Shown here: positions 8,849 to 17,364 of the stretch, piece after piece
How positions within the stretch are numbered: position 1 is the first letter of the stretch
Layout: every line of letters begins with the position of its first letter
Source of the DNA: Bradyrhizobium frederickii
GTDB taxonomy: Bacteria > Pseudomonadota > Alphaproteobacteria > Rhizobiales > Xanthobacteraceae
DNA length: 64,000 nt
NCBI RefSeq assembly: GCF_004570865.1
Contig: NZ_SPQS01000009.1
Coordinates: forward strand, 62,001-126,000
Direction of reading: 5' to 3'
Notes under the pieces: model-generated
Databases searched by the model: none
What the model was told of the DNA's origin: nothing
What the model saw: the letters and a program-made list of their open reading frames with translations, nothing else
Program-made: the position numbers and the translations under genes

Positions 8849-8998
8849 CGTCGTCCCGGACAAGCGAAGCGCGATCCGGGACCCATAACCACAGGCCGTG
8901 GTTTGGCGACGACTCGGAGTGACCTTGCAAAATAACTCCGCCCTGTGGTTATGGGTCCCGGATCGGCGCGCGCTTGGGGCGCGCTTGTCCGGGACGAC
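8849..8998. repeat. intergenic palindrome, family B (copy 1)
   Basis: Left arm 8849-8894 and right arm 8943-8998 are near-complementary: CGTCGTCCCGGACAAGCG and GATCCGGGACCCATAACCAC match their reverse complements on the right. About 50 bases separate the arms. A related copy lies at 17365-17494. The element sits between convergent genes, so it may stop transcription from both sides. Confidence 0.7.
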
Positions 8999-9012
8999 AG
9001 CGGAGATTGAAG

Positions 9013-9819
9013 CTACGCCCCCGCCTTGCAGGTGATCCCGCCGTCGACCACGAGCTCGATCCCGGTCACGTATTTCGATTCGTCCGACGCCAGGAACAGC
9101 GCGGCGTTGGCGACGTCGAAGGCGTCGCCCATGTGCCCCATCGGCACCTGCGCATCGCGGGCGCGCCACATCGCCTCGACGTCGCCCTTGGCGTAGCTGG
9201 CGGCCAAGCCTGCGGAATGCTCGACCATCGGCGTTTTCATCAGGCCGGGCAGGATCGCATTGACGCGCACATGCTGGCGCGCGAACTCGATCGCGGTGGT
9301 GCGCGTCATCTGGTTCATCGCCGCCTTCGAGCTGCCGTAGGTGACGTAGGAGATGCCCATGTGGCGGATCGAGGCGATCGAGGAGATGTTGATGATCGAG
9401 CCGCCGCCCTGCTTCACCATCACCGGAATGACGTGCTTCATGGCGAAATAGGCGCTTTTGAGGTTGACGCTGAAGACGCGGTCCCAGCTCTCCTCGGTCA
9501 CCTCGACCACGCTGCCCATCTCGGCAATGCCGACATTGTTGTCGAGCACGTCGATGCGGCCATAGGCCTTCAGGCACGCCGCCACCATGGCCTCGATCTC
9601 GGCGGGACGCGCGACGTCGGCGGTGAACGCCGTCGCCGTGCCGCCCTCGCCGGTGATGATCTTCGCCGTCTCCTCGGCCGCACCGCCGTTGCGGTCGACG
9701 CAAAACACCTGGGCGCCCTCGCGCGCAAACGTCACCGCGGTCGCCTTGCCGTTGCCCCAGCCGGGCCCGATCGAGCCTGCCCCCACCACCATCGCAACCT
9801 TGCCCTTGAGCCTAGCCAT
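9013..9819 (-). CDS. short-chain dehydrogenase/reductase
   Basis: 268-residue SDR of the classical type. The Rossmann nucleotide site is VVGAGSIGPGWGNG near the N-terminus, followed by VDRNGG (acidic residue after beta-2, as in many NAD(P) enzymes), DNNVGIAE (the NNAG position, with Val for Ala), catalytic Ser in NISSIAS, and YGSSK (Tyr-x3-Lys). The tail GIELVVDGGITCK is typical of the family. GGGAG lies seven bases before the ATG. It is the last gene of an apparent TAXI-TRAP-DUF1850-SDR operon (11 bases after DUF1850), so it may oxidise or reduce the solute that the TRAP system imports. The substrate is unknown. Confidence 0.85.
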   Translation of the reverse strand: MARLKGKVAMVVGAGSIGPGWGNGKATAVTFAREGAQVFCVDRNGGAAEETAKIITGEGGTATAFTADVARPAEIEAMVAACLKAYGRIDVLDNNVGIAEMGSVVEVTEESWDRVFSVNLKSAYFAMKHVIPVMVKQGGGSIINISSIASIRHMGISYVTYGSSKAAMNQMTRTTAIEFARQHVRVNAILPGLMKTPMVEHSAGLAASYAKGDVEAMWRARDAQVPMGHMGDAFDVANAALFLASDESKYVTGIELVVDGGITCKAGA

Positions 9820-9830
9820 CGTGATCTCCC

Positions 9831-10214
9831 TTATTTGTCTTGTTGTTCGCAGATGCTCATTGTGGTGACGTTAGCACCGATCGGATGGCCGACAATCTCG
9901 GACAGCGTCCGGCACTGTCCGTCATGGCACAGCCGCCATTCGCCGGCCGCGCCGGAATTGCCGAGCACAACCTGTTGCATCGGCGCCCGCTTCGGCTGCC
10001 ATTGAAACCAGCCGTCGACCAGCCGTGCCTCCGGCGGCGGCTCCATGCCGGGGCCGGTGCCCTTGACGCGGGCCTGCACCAGCTCGAGGCCGGCAGGGGT
10101 GACGCGCCAATCCTCCTGCCATTCGACTTTCGCAACCGAATGCGTCCAGGCCAGCGCAAAGGCGGACAGCGCCAGCGCCTTCACGCCTGATGCCGTTGCG
10201 AAGCAGAGGCTCAC
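9831..10214 (-). CDS. DUF1850-type protein of TRAP cluster
   Basis: 127 residues, starting at a GTG that overlaps the TGA of the TRAP permease (GTGA, four bases), so translation is coupled. The N-terminus VKALALSAFALAWTHSV is a signal or anchor. The body VEWQEDWRVTPAGLELVQAR, then a segment with ARLVDGWFQW, and two cysteines in RLCHDGQCRTL fit DUF1850. Genes of that family commonly sit beside fused TRAP 4TM/12TM permeases with TAXI receptors. An accessory role in the transporter is inferred from this recurring context; no biochemical role is known to me. Confidence 0.75.
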   Translation of the reverse strand: MSLCFATASGVKALALSAFALAWTHSVAKVEWQEDWRVTPAGLELVQARVKGTGPGMEPPPEARLVDGWFQWQPKRAPMQQVVLGNSGAAGEWRLCHDGQCRTLSEIVGHPIGANVTTMSICEQQDK

Positions 10215-12325
10215 ACCGCCTCGACCGGCGCCGGCGGGCGCTGCCGCCATTGCCACAGCGCGAGCGCCGCAGCGAGTACGAAGCCGGCGGTGTCGCTGAA
10301 CGGGAATTCGCCGAGCAGGCAGAACGCGGCACCGAGCGCGACCAGACGCTCGATCAGCGTCAGCCGCGTGAACAGGAAGCCGATCGCGACCATGCCGAAC
10401 AGGCCGATCGCCACCAATGCCTTGGTGGCGGCCAACGCCACCGCGCCGTAGAAGCCGAGCTTGGCCGCCATGGGATCGCCGGCCTGCAGCATCAAGGCGG
10501 GCGAATAGACGAAGATGAAGGGGATGACGTAGCCGGCGAGCGCGATCCGCATCGCCTCCCAGCCGATCTTGTCCGGGTTCTCCTTGGCGATCGGGGCTGC
10601 CGCGAGCGCAGCCAGCGCCACCGGCGGCGAGAGGTCGGCCATGATGCCGTAATAGAACGCGAACATGTGGCTCGCGATCAGCGGCACTCCCAACTTGGCC
10701 AGGGCCGGCGCTGCGAGCGCGGCGGTGATGATGTAGGTCGGGATGGTCGGGATGCCGGTGCCGAGCAGGATCGACAGCAGCATGGTCATGATCAGCGCCA
10801 GGAACAGGCTCTTCTCGCCGAGCCCGATCACCCAGCCGCCGAAGATGGTGCCGACGCCGGTCTGCGACATCATGCCGATGATGACGCCGACGATGGCGCA
10901 GGCCATGCCGACGGTGATGGCGGATTTGGCGCTCTCGGCCAGCGCGTCGCGGCAGGCACGCAGCGCCGCAAAGCCGCCGCGGACGAAGGCGGTGATCACG
11001 ATCAGGCCGACCACGACGCTTGCGACCGGCACGATCTGCAAGCCGTCGCGCGAGAGCGCGGCGACCACGAGCGCGAGCCCGATCCAGAAGATGTACCGAA
11101 TGGCCGTTGCGGAGACGCCGGCCGTGATGGCAGTGCCAAGGATCAGCGTCACGGTCAGCGCAAGGCCCATGCTGCCGGCATAGAGCGGCGTGAAGCCCTC
11201 GAACAGCATGTAGACCAGGGCAGCGAGCGGCAGCACGAGGTACCAGCGCGTCACCAGCGCCTTCCAGGCGCTCGGAATTTCCGAGCGCTTCATGCCGACG
11301 AGCCCGTGCTTGCCGGCTTCCAGATGCACCATCCAGAAGGCCGACGCGAAATACAGGATCGCAGGGATCGCCGCCGCCTTGACGATCTCCGAGTACTGGA
11401 CGCCGAGCGTCTCGGCCATGATGAAGGCGACCGCGCCCATCACCGGCGGCATGATCTGCCCGCCCATCGAGGCCGTGGCCTCGACGCCGGCGGCGAAGGC
11501 ACGGCGATAACCGAACCTGATCATCAGCGGAATGGTGAACTGGCCGACGGTCACCACATTGGCGACGCCCGAACCGGAGATCGTGCCCATCATGCCCGAG
11601 GCGAACACCGCGACCTTGGCGGGGCCGCCGCGGGTGCGGCCGAACAGGCCGAGCGAGACGTCGGTGAACAGCTGGATCATGCCGGCGCGCTCCAGGAACG
11701 AGCCGAACAGGATGAACAGGAAGATGTAGGTGGCCGAGACGTAGATCGGCACGCTGTAGAAGCCTTCGGTGCCGAACGACAGATGCGTGACGATCTGGTC
11801 GAAGTCGTAGCCGCGATGGTTGAGCGGCGACGGCAGATAATGGCCGAAGAACCAGTAGACGAGGCACGCGCCGCACATCAGCGGCAGCGCCGCGCCCATC
11901 AGGCGCCGCGTGCCTTCGAAGATCAGCACCGCCAGCAGCGTGCCGACCACGAGATCGAGCCGCGTCGGGTCGCCGTCGCGCGCGATCAGGTCGGCATAGA
12001 AGATCCATTGGTAGAGCCCGCAGAGGAAGCCGGCGCCGCCGATCACCCAGCCGAGCGCGCGGCCGGCATTGCTCCTCGCCGTGAAGTTGGCGATCAGGCC
12101 GAACGTGAGCAGAACGAGGAAGCCGACATGGACGCCGCGCACCACCTGGCTCGGCAGATAGTTGAAGGCGGCGACATAGAGCTGGAACGTGGCGAAGGCG
12201 ATGCCGATCCAGTACGCAAGCGCGCCCCACACGCCCGGGCCGAAGCCTTCCGGGAAACCGTGCTCGAAATTGTCGAACTCGACCTTGATGGGCGCAGCGT
12301 CAGTGCCCTCTGCCTTTTCCAGCAT
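10211..12325 (-). CDS. TRAP transporter fused permease (4TM/12TM)
   Basis: 704-residue inner-membrane protein that joins the small DctQ-like (about residues 30-180) and large DctM-like (about 190-640) TRAP subunits. The large-subunit marks are clear: GMMGTISGSGVANVVTVGQF, EATASMGGQIMPPVMGAVAF, LGTGIPTIPTYIITAALAAP and FYYGIMADLSPPVALA. Such proteins use ion gradients to import organic acids delivered by a TAXI-type receptor, which is encoded immediately upstream (161 bases). DUF1850 overlaps its stop. The length is in the family range. The substrate cannot be told from sequence. Confidence 0.9.
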   Translation of the reverse strand: MLEKAEGTDAAPIKVEFDNFEHGFPEGFGPGVWGALAYWIGIAFATFQLYVAAFNYLPSQVVRGVHVGFLVLLTFGLIANFTARSNAGRALGWVIGGAGFLCGLYQWIFYADLIARDGDPTRLDLVVGTLLAVLIFEGTRRLMGAALPLMCGACLVYWFFGHYLPSPLNHRGYDFDQIVTHLSFGTEGFYSVPIYVSATYIFLFILFGSFLERAGMIQLFTDVSLGLFGRTRGGPAKVAVFASGMMGTISGSGVANVVTVGQFTIPLMIRFGYRRAFAAGVEATASMGGQIMPPVMGAVAFIMAETLGVQYSEIVKAAAIPAILYFASAFWMVHLEAGKHGLVGMKRSEIPSAWKALVTRWYLVLPLAALVYMLFEGFTPLYAGSMGLALTVTLILGTAITAGVSATAIRYIFWIGLALVVAALSRDGLQIVPVASVVVGLIVITAFVRGGFAALRACRDALAESAKSAITVGMACAIVGVIIGMMSQTGVGTIFGGWVIGLGEKSLFLALIMTMLLSILLGTGIPTIPTYIITAALAAPALAKLGVPLIASHMFAFYYGIMADLSPPVALAALAAAPIAKENPDKIGWEAMRIALAGYVIPFIFVYSPALMLQAGDPMAAKLGFYGAVALAATKALVAIGLFGMVAIGFLFTRLTLIERLVALGAAFCLLGEFPFSDTAGFVLAAALALWQWRQRPPAPVEAV

Positions 12326-12379
12326 TTCAATCCGTCCCCAACCGTCCAGCGCTTATAACATTGCACAGCGTCTCCAGAC

Positions 12380-12466
12380 CGTCATGCCCGGGCTTGTCCC
12401 GGGCATCCACGGGCTTTCTCGCCCAGCCTAAGAACGTGGACGGCCGGGACAAGCCCGGCCATGACG
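12380..12466. repeat. intergenic palindrome, family C
   Basis: Arms 12380-12411 and 12435-12466 are near-perfect inverted copies (CGTCATGCCCGGGCTTGTCC against its reverse complement). It lies between the TAXI receptor gene and the TRAP permease gene, so it would be part of the operon transcript as a large hairpin. It may set the receptor-to-permease expression ratio, since receptors are usually made in excess. Confidence 0.7.
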
Positions 12467-12486
12467 TCCGATACCGAGAGCCGACC

Positions 12487-13434
12487 TTACTTGATCAGCC
12501 CCTTTTCCTTGTAATAGCGGATCGCGCCGGGGTGCAGCGGAACCGGGCTGCCGGTCGCGGCGGTCTCGAGCTTGATCTCCTTGCCGGCCGCGTGCGCGTT
12601 CTGCAATTCCGGCAGCGATTCGTAGACCAGCTTGGTCATCTGATAGGCGAGATCGTCCGACACGGCGGAGCTCGAGACGAGATAGTTGATCACGGCCGCC
12701 GTCGGCACGTCCTTGTCCTGGCCGGTATAGGTGTTGGCCGGAATGATCGCCGAGACGAAGGGCGGGCCGATCTTGTCGACGGTCTCCTTCGGCACCGACA
12801 CCACCGTGATCGGGCTCGAGGTCGACAGGTCCTTCAGCGAGGCGACGCCAAGCCCGGCCGATTGCAGCGTCGCGTTGAGCTGCCGGTTCTTCATGAGATC
12901 GACGGATTCGGCGAACGGCAGATACTCGACCTTGCCGAGATCTTTGTAGCTCATCCCGGCCGCGGCCAGGATCGCGCGCGAGTTCAGCTCGGTGCCCGAC
13001 TTCGGCGCACCGACCGAGAGGCTCTTGCCCTTGAGGTCGGCCAGCGTCTTGATGCCGCTCTCGGCGGTCGCGACGATCTGGATGTAGTTCGGATAGATCG
13101 CGCCGATGGTGCGGAGCTTGTCGAGCTTGGTCTTGAAGCCGGCTTCCTCCTCGCCGTTCCAGGCGGCTTTCAGCGAGTCGCCCAGCGTGAAGGCCAGCTC
13201 GCCACGACCCTGTTGCAGCAGGATCAGATTCTCGACCGACGCTTTGGTGGCCTGAACCTGCGTCTTCACGTTCGGGATCTTGTCGCCGTAGATCTTCCCG
13301 ATCGCGACCCCGAGCGGGTAGTACACGCCGGAGGTGCCGCCGGTCAGCACGTTGATGAAGGATTGCGCATGCGCGCAAGGTGTCGACGCCGCCAGAGCAA
13401 GAGCCGCGGCAACGCCGAAAATGGTCCGTTTCAT
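12487..13434 (-). CDS. TAXI-family TRAP solute receptor
   Basis: 315-residue periplasmic solute-binding protein. The signal peptide is MKRTIFGVAAALALAASTPC with cleavage near AHA-Q. The mature start SFINVLTGGTSGVYYPLGVA is the TAXI hallmark (GGxxGxYYPxG). Later segments GRGELAFTLGDSL and LKGKSLSVGAPKSGTELNSR also match the family. The C-terminus ends HPGAIRYYKEKGLIK, the standard TAXI ending. The start at 13434 has GGGGAG upstream. It is the first gene of the TRAP operon. TAXI receptors bind glutamate or other carboxylates, but the ligand here is unknown. Confidence 0.9.
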   Translation of the reverse strand: MKRTIFGVAAALALAASTPCAHAQSFINVLTGGTSGVYYPLGVAIGKIYGDKIPNVKTQVQATKASVENLILLQQGRGELAFTLGDSLKAAWNGEEEAGFKTKLDKLRTIGAIYPNYIQIVATAESGIKTLADLKGKSLSVGAPKSGTELNSRAILAAAGMSYKDLGKVEYLPFAESVDLMKNRQLNATLQSAGLGVASLKDLSTSSPITVVSVPKETVDKIGPPFVSAIIPANTYTGQDKDVPTAAVINYLVSSSAVSDDLAYQMTKLVYESLPELQNAHAAGKEIKLETAATGSPVPLHPGAIRYYKEKGLIK

Positions 13435-13612
13435 GGTTGTTGTTCTCCCCAAACCGGGCGCGAAATTGGCTGGATGAGGCATGCGGGTCAACCCATCCAA
13501 AAGGCAAAACAGGACTGCGGCGAACGGCCGATCCGACTCGACTTTGGGAACCGGTGGGTGCGGCGAGGTGGCGCAGCGCGAGGCTCAATCGCACGCGCCG
13601 CGGGCTCCGTCA

Positions 13613-13730
13613 CCTCTCCCGCTCGCGGGAGAGGTCGCGCCGAAGGCGCGGGTGAGGGCTTTCTCCTCTAGGGGATTGTCCCGATGCCGAGACACCCTCT
13701 CCCCGACCCTCCCCCGCAGGCGGGGGAGGG
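13613..13730. repeat. pair of GC hairpins between convergent/adjacent genes
   Basis: Two hairpins, 13613-13634 (CCTCTCCCGC...GGGAGAGG) and 13707-13730 (CCCTCCCCCG...GGGGGAGGG), belong to the same repeat family as 3.6-4.0 kb and 20.8 kb. They lie downstream of the leftward small exported-protein gene. Confidence 0.6.
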
Positions 13731-13763
13731 AGTGCACCGCCTATGAGGCGATCGAGCGCGTCC

Positions 13764-14243
13764 TCACTGGAACGTCATGTCCAGGCACTTGGAGATGTCG
13801 GAGCCGAGGCCGGAGGAGATGATGATGCAGCCGCGCACCTTCTGGGTGCCGACGTCGGCGGCCCAGACCGAATAACCGCCGGGACCGAAGAACGAGTTGG
13901 TGTTCGGCGGCTCGGTCTCGGTCGCATCGAAATCATACTTCCCGTCGGTCTCGAAGATGCGCGGCTTCTTGGTGCAGCCGCCATCGGTCTGGACGTTGAT
14001 GACTTCCTTGTTGTCGCGGGTCAGCGCCAGCGAAACCTGGCAGCGGAAATATTCCGAGGTCCTGGTGTTGAAGAGATAGGTGTAGGACTTGCAGGTCGCC
14101 GTGTTCAGCTTGCCCGGGGCAAGGCCGCGGCTGCACGAAATGCGCTGGTTGTGGCTGAGCTGGTAATCATCGGCCCGGGCGGCCGGCGCCAGCGCCGTCA
14201 ACGACAATGCAGCAGCCCAGCAAAGTTTGATCACATGGCGCAT
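13764..14243 (-). CDS. small exported Cys-containing protein, unknown
   Basis: 159 residues from an ATG at 14243 (GGTGGGG nine bases upstream); an ATG at 14252 adds three residues. The signal peptide RHVIKLCWAAALSLTALAP ends near ARA-DD. The mature protein has six cysteines (ISCSRG, ATCKSY, FRCQVS, GGCTKK, GCIIIS, SKCLDM), an even number that suggests three disulphides in the periplasm. I do not recognise a named family. No neighbour gives a hint: the gene is flanked by repeats and a divergent small exported-protein gene. Confidence 0.65.
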   Translation of the reverse strand: MRHVIKLCWAAALSLTALAPAARADDYQLSHNQRISCSRGLAPGKLNTATCKSYTYLFNTRTSEYFRCQVSLALTRDNKEVINVQTDGGCTKKPRIFETDGKYDFDATETEPPNTNSFFGPGGYSVWAADVGTQKVRGCIIISSGLGSDISKCLDMTFQ

Positions 14244-14436
14244 CCGAATCATCCCCACCAATAATTTTGTCGAGTTGCGTTCTAGACGGAAAGCGGAACA
14301 TAGTCGCGAGGGGACGGAGGGAAAATCACAAACTGCTGGACAAGACGTGATGCGCTGCGGCGCTTTCGCAAATTGACCCGGATACGCCGTTCGTGATTTG
14401 TTCAAGCCCGATGCCCACGACGGGGAGGATGGGATC

Positions 14437-14754
14437 ATGGCATTTTCAACGAAGACATTTGCGCTGGTTTCGGTCGCATGCGCAACGCTGCTCGGCGGGT
14501 TTGCTGCGCCCGCATACGCGCAATCGACGGCAACGCCCTGGGAGCTCAAGTCCGACATGGGCTATGCGTATGACCGGGACGGCAAGACCTATTCCTACAA
14601 GATGGGCACCAGCAATGCCGGCGAGCTGCTGAAGGGCGCCAAGAAGGTGCCGAAGGGCACGCTGTTCTTCATCGGCCAGAACGGCCAGCTCTACATGCGC
14701 AGCGGCCCCTATCTCGAAGGCGACGGCAAGTTCAAGTTCGGGCCGGATCAGTAG
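14437..14754 (+). CDS. small secreted protein, unknown
   Basis: 105 residues. Signal peptide MAFSTKTFALVSVACATLLG with cleavage near AYA-QS. The mature part is polar, with GYAYDRDGKTYSYKMG and KKVPKGTLFFIGQNGQLYMR, which look like short beta hairpins of a secreted domain. The ATG at 14437 is preceded by GGGGAGG at good spacing; an upstream in-frame start at 14398 has no site. Conserved-looking but unnamed. Function is unknown. Confidence 0.7.
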   Translation: MAFSTKTFALVSVACATLLGGFAAPAYAQSTATPWELKSDMGYAYDRDGKTYSYKMGTSNAGELLKGAKKVPKGTLFFIGQNGQLYMRSGPYLEGDGKFKFGPDQ

Positions 14755-14795
14755 GAGCTGCGGCGGGCGGGACGATGCGCGGCCACACTCTCGGT

Positions 14796-14899
14796 GTCAT
14801 CACCCGCGAAGGCGGATGATCCAGTATTCCAGAGGCCGTCGTGATTGAATCGAGAGGCCGCGGCGTACTGGATGCCCCGGTCGAGCCGGGGCATGACAG
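14796..14899. repeat. intergenic palindromic repeat, family A (copy 2, inverted)
   Basis: Starts GTCATCACCCGCGAAGGCGG and ends CCGGGGCATGAC. It contains GATCCAGTATTCCAGAG, the reverse complement of the core of the copy at 1404-1508. Two copies about 13 kb apart in opposite orientation show a dispersed element. It lies between convergent genes and may terminate both. Confidence 0.7.
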
Positions 14900-14925
14900 C
14901 GGAGGATGCGGCAGCTCGCCAGCAG

Positions 14926-16143
14926 CTAAAACGCCGCCGCCAATTCCCTGGCGCCGGGTTTGCCGCTGTTCACGTCCATCCGATCGTCCGTGACCGCCAG
15001 CAGCTTGGCCACTGTGTTGTGGCGGATGGCGACCGGATTGCGCTCGTAGCCGCCGCGCTGGAAGAAGTTCGAGGTCGGCACCTGCTCGCGCATGGCCTGC
15101 GGCATCGTCACCATGTCGAGCCCGGTGCCGTCGCCGGTGAGGTTCATCATCTCGAGCTCGGCCGCGGTGAGCGGACGGGTGTAGCCCTTGGCGCGGGCGA
15201 ACAGCACCGAGGTCAGCAGCTTGTGCGTCTGCAGCATCGGCCCGACATCGATGTCGAGCACCATCGCATGCATGGCCCAGCCCTGCGCGGTATTGCCGAT
15301 CTTCTCGTGCTCCGACCAGGTATCGGGCACCGCCTTGGCATGCGCGACCATCTTCTTCAGCACGACGAGCTTGTGCTCGAGCGCCTGGCGCGCCGGTCCT
15401 GACGACCGCGCCACTTTCTCGGAGAGCGCGCGAATAAGTTCGTGTCCCTGCTCCGCCAGCAGCTCGACGCTGTTGGTGGTCAGGAGCTGGTTGTAGCCCA
15501 TTGCGGTCGAGATCGCGCGCTTGCCGCCATGTTCGATTCCCGCCTGCACGTCGTGGCTGCCGGTGCCGCCGGTCTCGAAGGCGTAAACCCGCACGGCCTG
15601 CTCGCGCGTCAGCCCGGAGGCGAGCGCGTAGCGCGCATAGGCGCGCTTGAACTCGACCTCGCTGGACGGGCGCTGCGGCGTGAACTGGTAGAGCTCCTGC
15701 GCCGCGCGCAGGAAATCGGCGACGACGGGGATAGGCTTGCGGGGCGGCCGGTCCGGCGTTTCCTCCGGCTCCGGATTCACCGGCTTCTTCGGCCCGTTAT
15801 AGAGCGGCGGATGCTCCAGCACGTAATCGTCGAGCGTCACCTGCTGCCCGCTGCGCCGCTTGGCATTGCGCCCTTTTCGCTTCTCCGAGATCTGGCTCCA
15901 ATAGGCGCCGGCCTCGGCGTCGAAGGCCGCGCGCGCCGCCTGATACTCGGCGAGCTTGCGGCGATATTCGAGCACGGCCGGGGACGCCCCCGCGCCTTGC
16001 GCGAAAAGCTGCGACAGCAGCTGGGCGTTGGCGCCGCGCACGGACGCCGACAAAGCGTCGGCCTCGCCGCCACGTACGGCGGGTGTGATCAGGACAAGCG
16101 CAAGTGGAACCAGCGCCAATGTGTTTCGAATCGATCGATGCAT
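14926..16143 (-). CDS. exported protein with transglycosylase-like core, unknown
   Basis: 405 residues. The signal peptide covers residues 1-25 (LALVPLALVLITPAVRG). Residues 40-115 are helical and charged, followed by a proline-rich linker (PVNPEPEETPDRPPRKPIP). The core near residues 180-235 reads VYAFETGGTGSHDVQAG, then KRAISTAMGYNQLLTTNS, which recalls the lytic-transglycosylase arrangement (catalytic Glu-x-GG, then a 'AMGxxQL' block). That is a resemblance, not proof; the distances differ from SLT domains. A helical C-terminal third follows. It may remodel peptidoglycan in the periplasm. A palindrome lies just upstream. Confidence 0.7.
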   Translation of the reverse strand: MHRSIRNTLALVPLALVLITPAVRGGEADALSASVRGANAQLLSQLFAQGAGASPAVLEYRRKLAEYQAARAAFDAEAGAYWSQISEKRKGRNAKRRSGQQVTLDDYVLEHPPLYNGPKKPVNPEPEETPDRPPRKPIPVVADFLRAAQELYQFTPQRPSSEVEFKRAYARYALASGLTREQAVRVYAFETGGTGSHDVQAGIEHGGKRAISTAMGYNQLLTTNSVELLAEQGHELIRALSEKVARSSGPARQALEHKLVVLKKMVAHAKAVPDTWSEHEKIGNTAQGWAMHAMVLDIDVGPMLQTHKLLTSVLFARAKGYTRPLTAAELEMMNLTGDGTGLDMVTMPQAMREQVPTSNFFQRGGYERNPVAIRHNTVAKLLAVTDDRMDVNSGKPGARELAAAF

Positions 16144-16165
16144 GCCGCCCTCTTAGCAGGCATCC

Positions 16166-16195
16166 GGTAACCGTCACGTTAACGTGCCGTTTACC
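16166..16195. promoter_or_regulatory. 30-base interrupted palindrome (possible operator)
   Basis: The core CACGTTAACGTG (16175-16186) is a perfect 12-base palindrome. Outer arms GGTAA (16166-16170) and TTACC (16191-16195) also pair. It lies 22 bases upstream of the ATG of the exported transglycosylase-like gene and just after the Nudix stop. It could be a repressor site or an intergenic hairpin. Confidence 0.3.
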
Positions 16196-16196
16196 A

Positions 16197-16823
16197 TCAC
16201 TTCCAGGCGAATACCGGCTGTTCCAGCTCGGTGACGCGGGTGTGCCGTCCCGCCAGCACCTCGCGGAACTGGTAGATCAGGGCCGCCGTCGGCGCGTGGA
16301 TCAGGCTCATCTGGTGATGGAACCGAATCACGCGGCGGGTGCTTTCGGGGATCGCGGCGAAATCGAAGGCCTCGTCGCGTTCGATCGTGTCGAGCGCGAT
16401 GCGATGGACGGAGGCGACCTCGTCCGGGTTCGGAATGATCGCGGCACTGTCGGCCGCCCAAACCACGACCGGCGTGATCAGATAGCCGGAGCGGGTCGGA
16501 TAATCGTCGAGCAGGCCGAGCACCGCCTCGGCCGAAAGCTTGAGCGCGAGCTCCTCGTCGAGCTCGCGCAACGCCGCCTCGACCGGCGACTCGCCGGCAT
16601 CGCAGCGTCCGCCGGGCAACGCCCATTGGCCGCGATGCGCACGCAGGTGTGAGGCACGCCTGGTGAGCAGGAAGGCGGTGTCGTCGCCGTCGCTCGATTC
16701 GGTCAGCGCCAGCACCACCGCGGCGCGCTTCAGCGCCGACGGCTCAGCCAGGTCAGGCAGCCGCGCGAAGGAGGCGCAGGCCTCTGCGATATTCCGCCGG
16801 GTGGCATCGTCGAAAGGTCTCAT
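16197..16823 (-). CDS. Nudix hydrolase, CoA-pyrophosphatase type
   Basis: 208-residue Nudix enzyme. The box GGRCDAGESPVEAALRELDE continues with EL and fits Gx5Ex7REUxEExGU except for the last Gly. Upstream LLTRRASHLRAHRGQWALPG matches the NudL/YeaB group that cleaves CoA and related diphosphates (signature 'LxxHxGQxxFPGG', here with Ala-Leu). The N-terminal helix and a segment LLDDYPTRSGYLITPVV (GxxITPVV) are also typical. The enzyme would act in the cytoplasm in nucleotide or CoA housekeeping. It is divergent from the thioesterase gene and separated from it by 58 bases or fewer. Confidence 0.83.
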   Translation of the reverse strand: MRPFDDATRRNIAEACASFARLPDLAEPSALKRAAVVLALTESSDGDDTAFLLTRRASHLRAHRGQWALPGGRCDAGESPVEAALRELDEELALKLSAEAVLGLLDDYPTRSGYLITPVVVWAADSAAIIPNPDEVASVHRIALDTIERDEAFDFAAIPESTRRVIRFHHQMSLIHAPTAALIYQFREVLAGRHTRVTELEQPVFAWK

Positions 16824-16881
16824 GGTGCTTGACTACACCAGGACCGCATCTGATGAAACGAGGCGAGACAGCGTTGCAGGG

Positions 16882-17319
16882 ATGGACGGAGCGATGACGA
16901 GCAGGGCCGCGACAAGGCTGAAATCAGAGGGCTGGAGCATCCTCGAGACCACCGGCTTCGTGCACCTGGTCGGCCCGTTGTGGGAGCGCAAGGTCGACGG
17001 CCATTACGAATTCGCGCTCGCGACCGAGGACAAGCACCACAACCGCCGCGGCATGGTCCAGGGCGGGGTGATGATGACCTTCGCCGACCGCACCTGCGGC
17101 ATGACCGCCCGCTACGTCTCCGGCAAGGAGTTCATGGCGACCGTGCAGCTCGACACTCATTTCGTCGAGGCCGGCCAGATCGGCGACATCCTGATCTCGC
17201 GCCCGCGCGTGGTGCGCTCGACCCGCAGCCTGATCTTCATGAGCACGGAGGTGACGGTCGACGACCGCTGCATCGTGATGGCGAACGGCGTGTTCAAGAT
17301 CTTGAAGGGGCCGGGGTAG
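16882..17319 (+). CDS. PaaI-like hotdog-fold thioesterase
   Basis: About 145 residues. The hotdog core NRRGMVQGGVMMTFADRTCG is the 'HGGxxxxLAD' motif of PaaI-type acyl-CoA thioesterases, with Gln for His. The second half ATVQLDTHFVEAGQIGDIL and RSTRSLIFMSTEVTV follows the fold. It would hydrolyse a small acyl-CoA in the cytoplasm. The start is uncertain: ATG at 16822, 16882 or 16894; 16882 gives a length like family members and has AGGG upstream. It is divergent from the Nudix gene; a CoA link between the two is only suggestive. Confidence 0.78.
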   Translation: MDGAMTSRAATRLKSEGWSILETTGFVHLVGPLWERKVDGHYEFALATEDKHHNRRGMVQGGVMMTFADRTCGMTARYVSGKEFMATVQLDTHFVEAGQIGDILISRPRVVRSTRSLIFMSTEVTVDDRCIVMANGVFKILKGPG

Positions 17320-17364
17320 AGGGGCGGCGGGTCAGGCTGCCACCATCGCAGCCACACACTCCCC

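Noticed and set aside
9831..12230. 799-codon leftward frame spanning TRAP and DUF1850
   Set aside because: Only its last ~128 codons (DUF1850) are real; the rest is an out-of-frame shadow of the permease.
10190..12358. 722-codon frame antisense to TRAP permease
   Set aside because: Low-complexity Arg/Glu/His/Asp sequence typical of the reverse strand of a membrane protein; no start signal.
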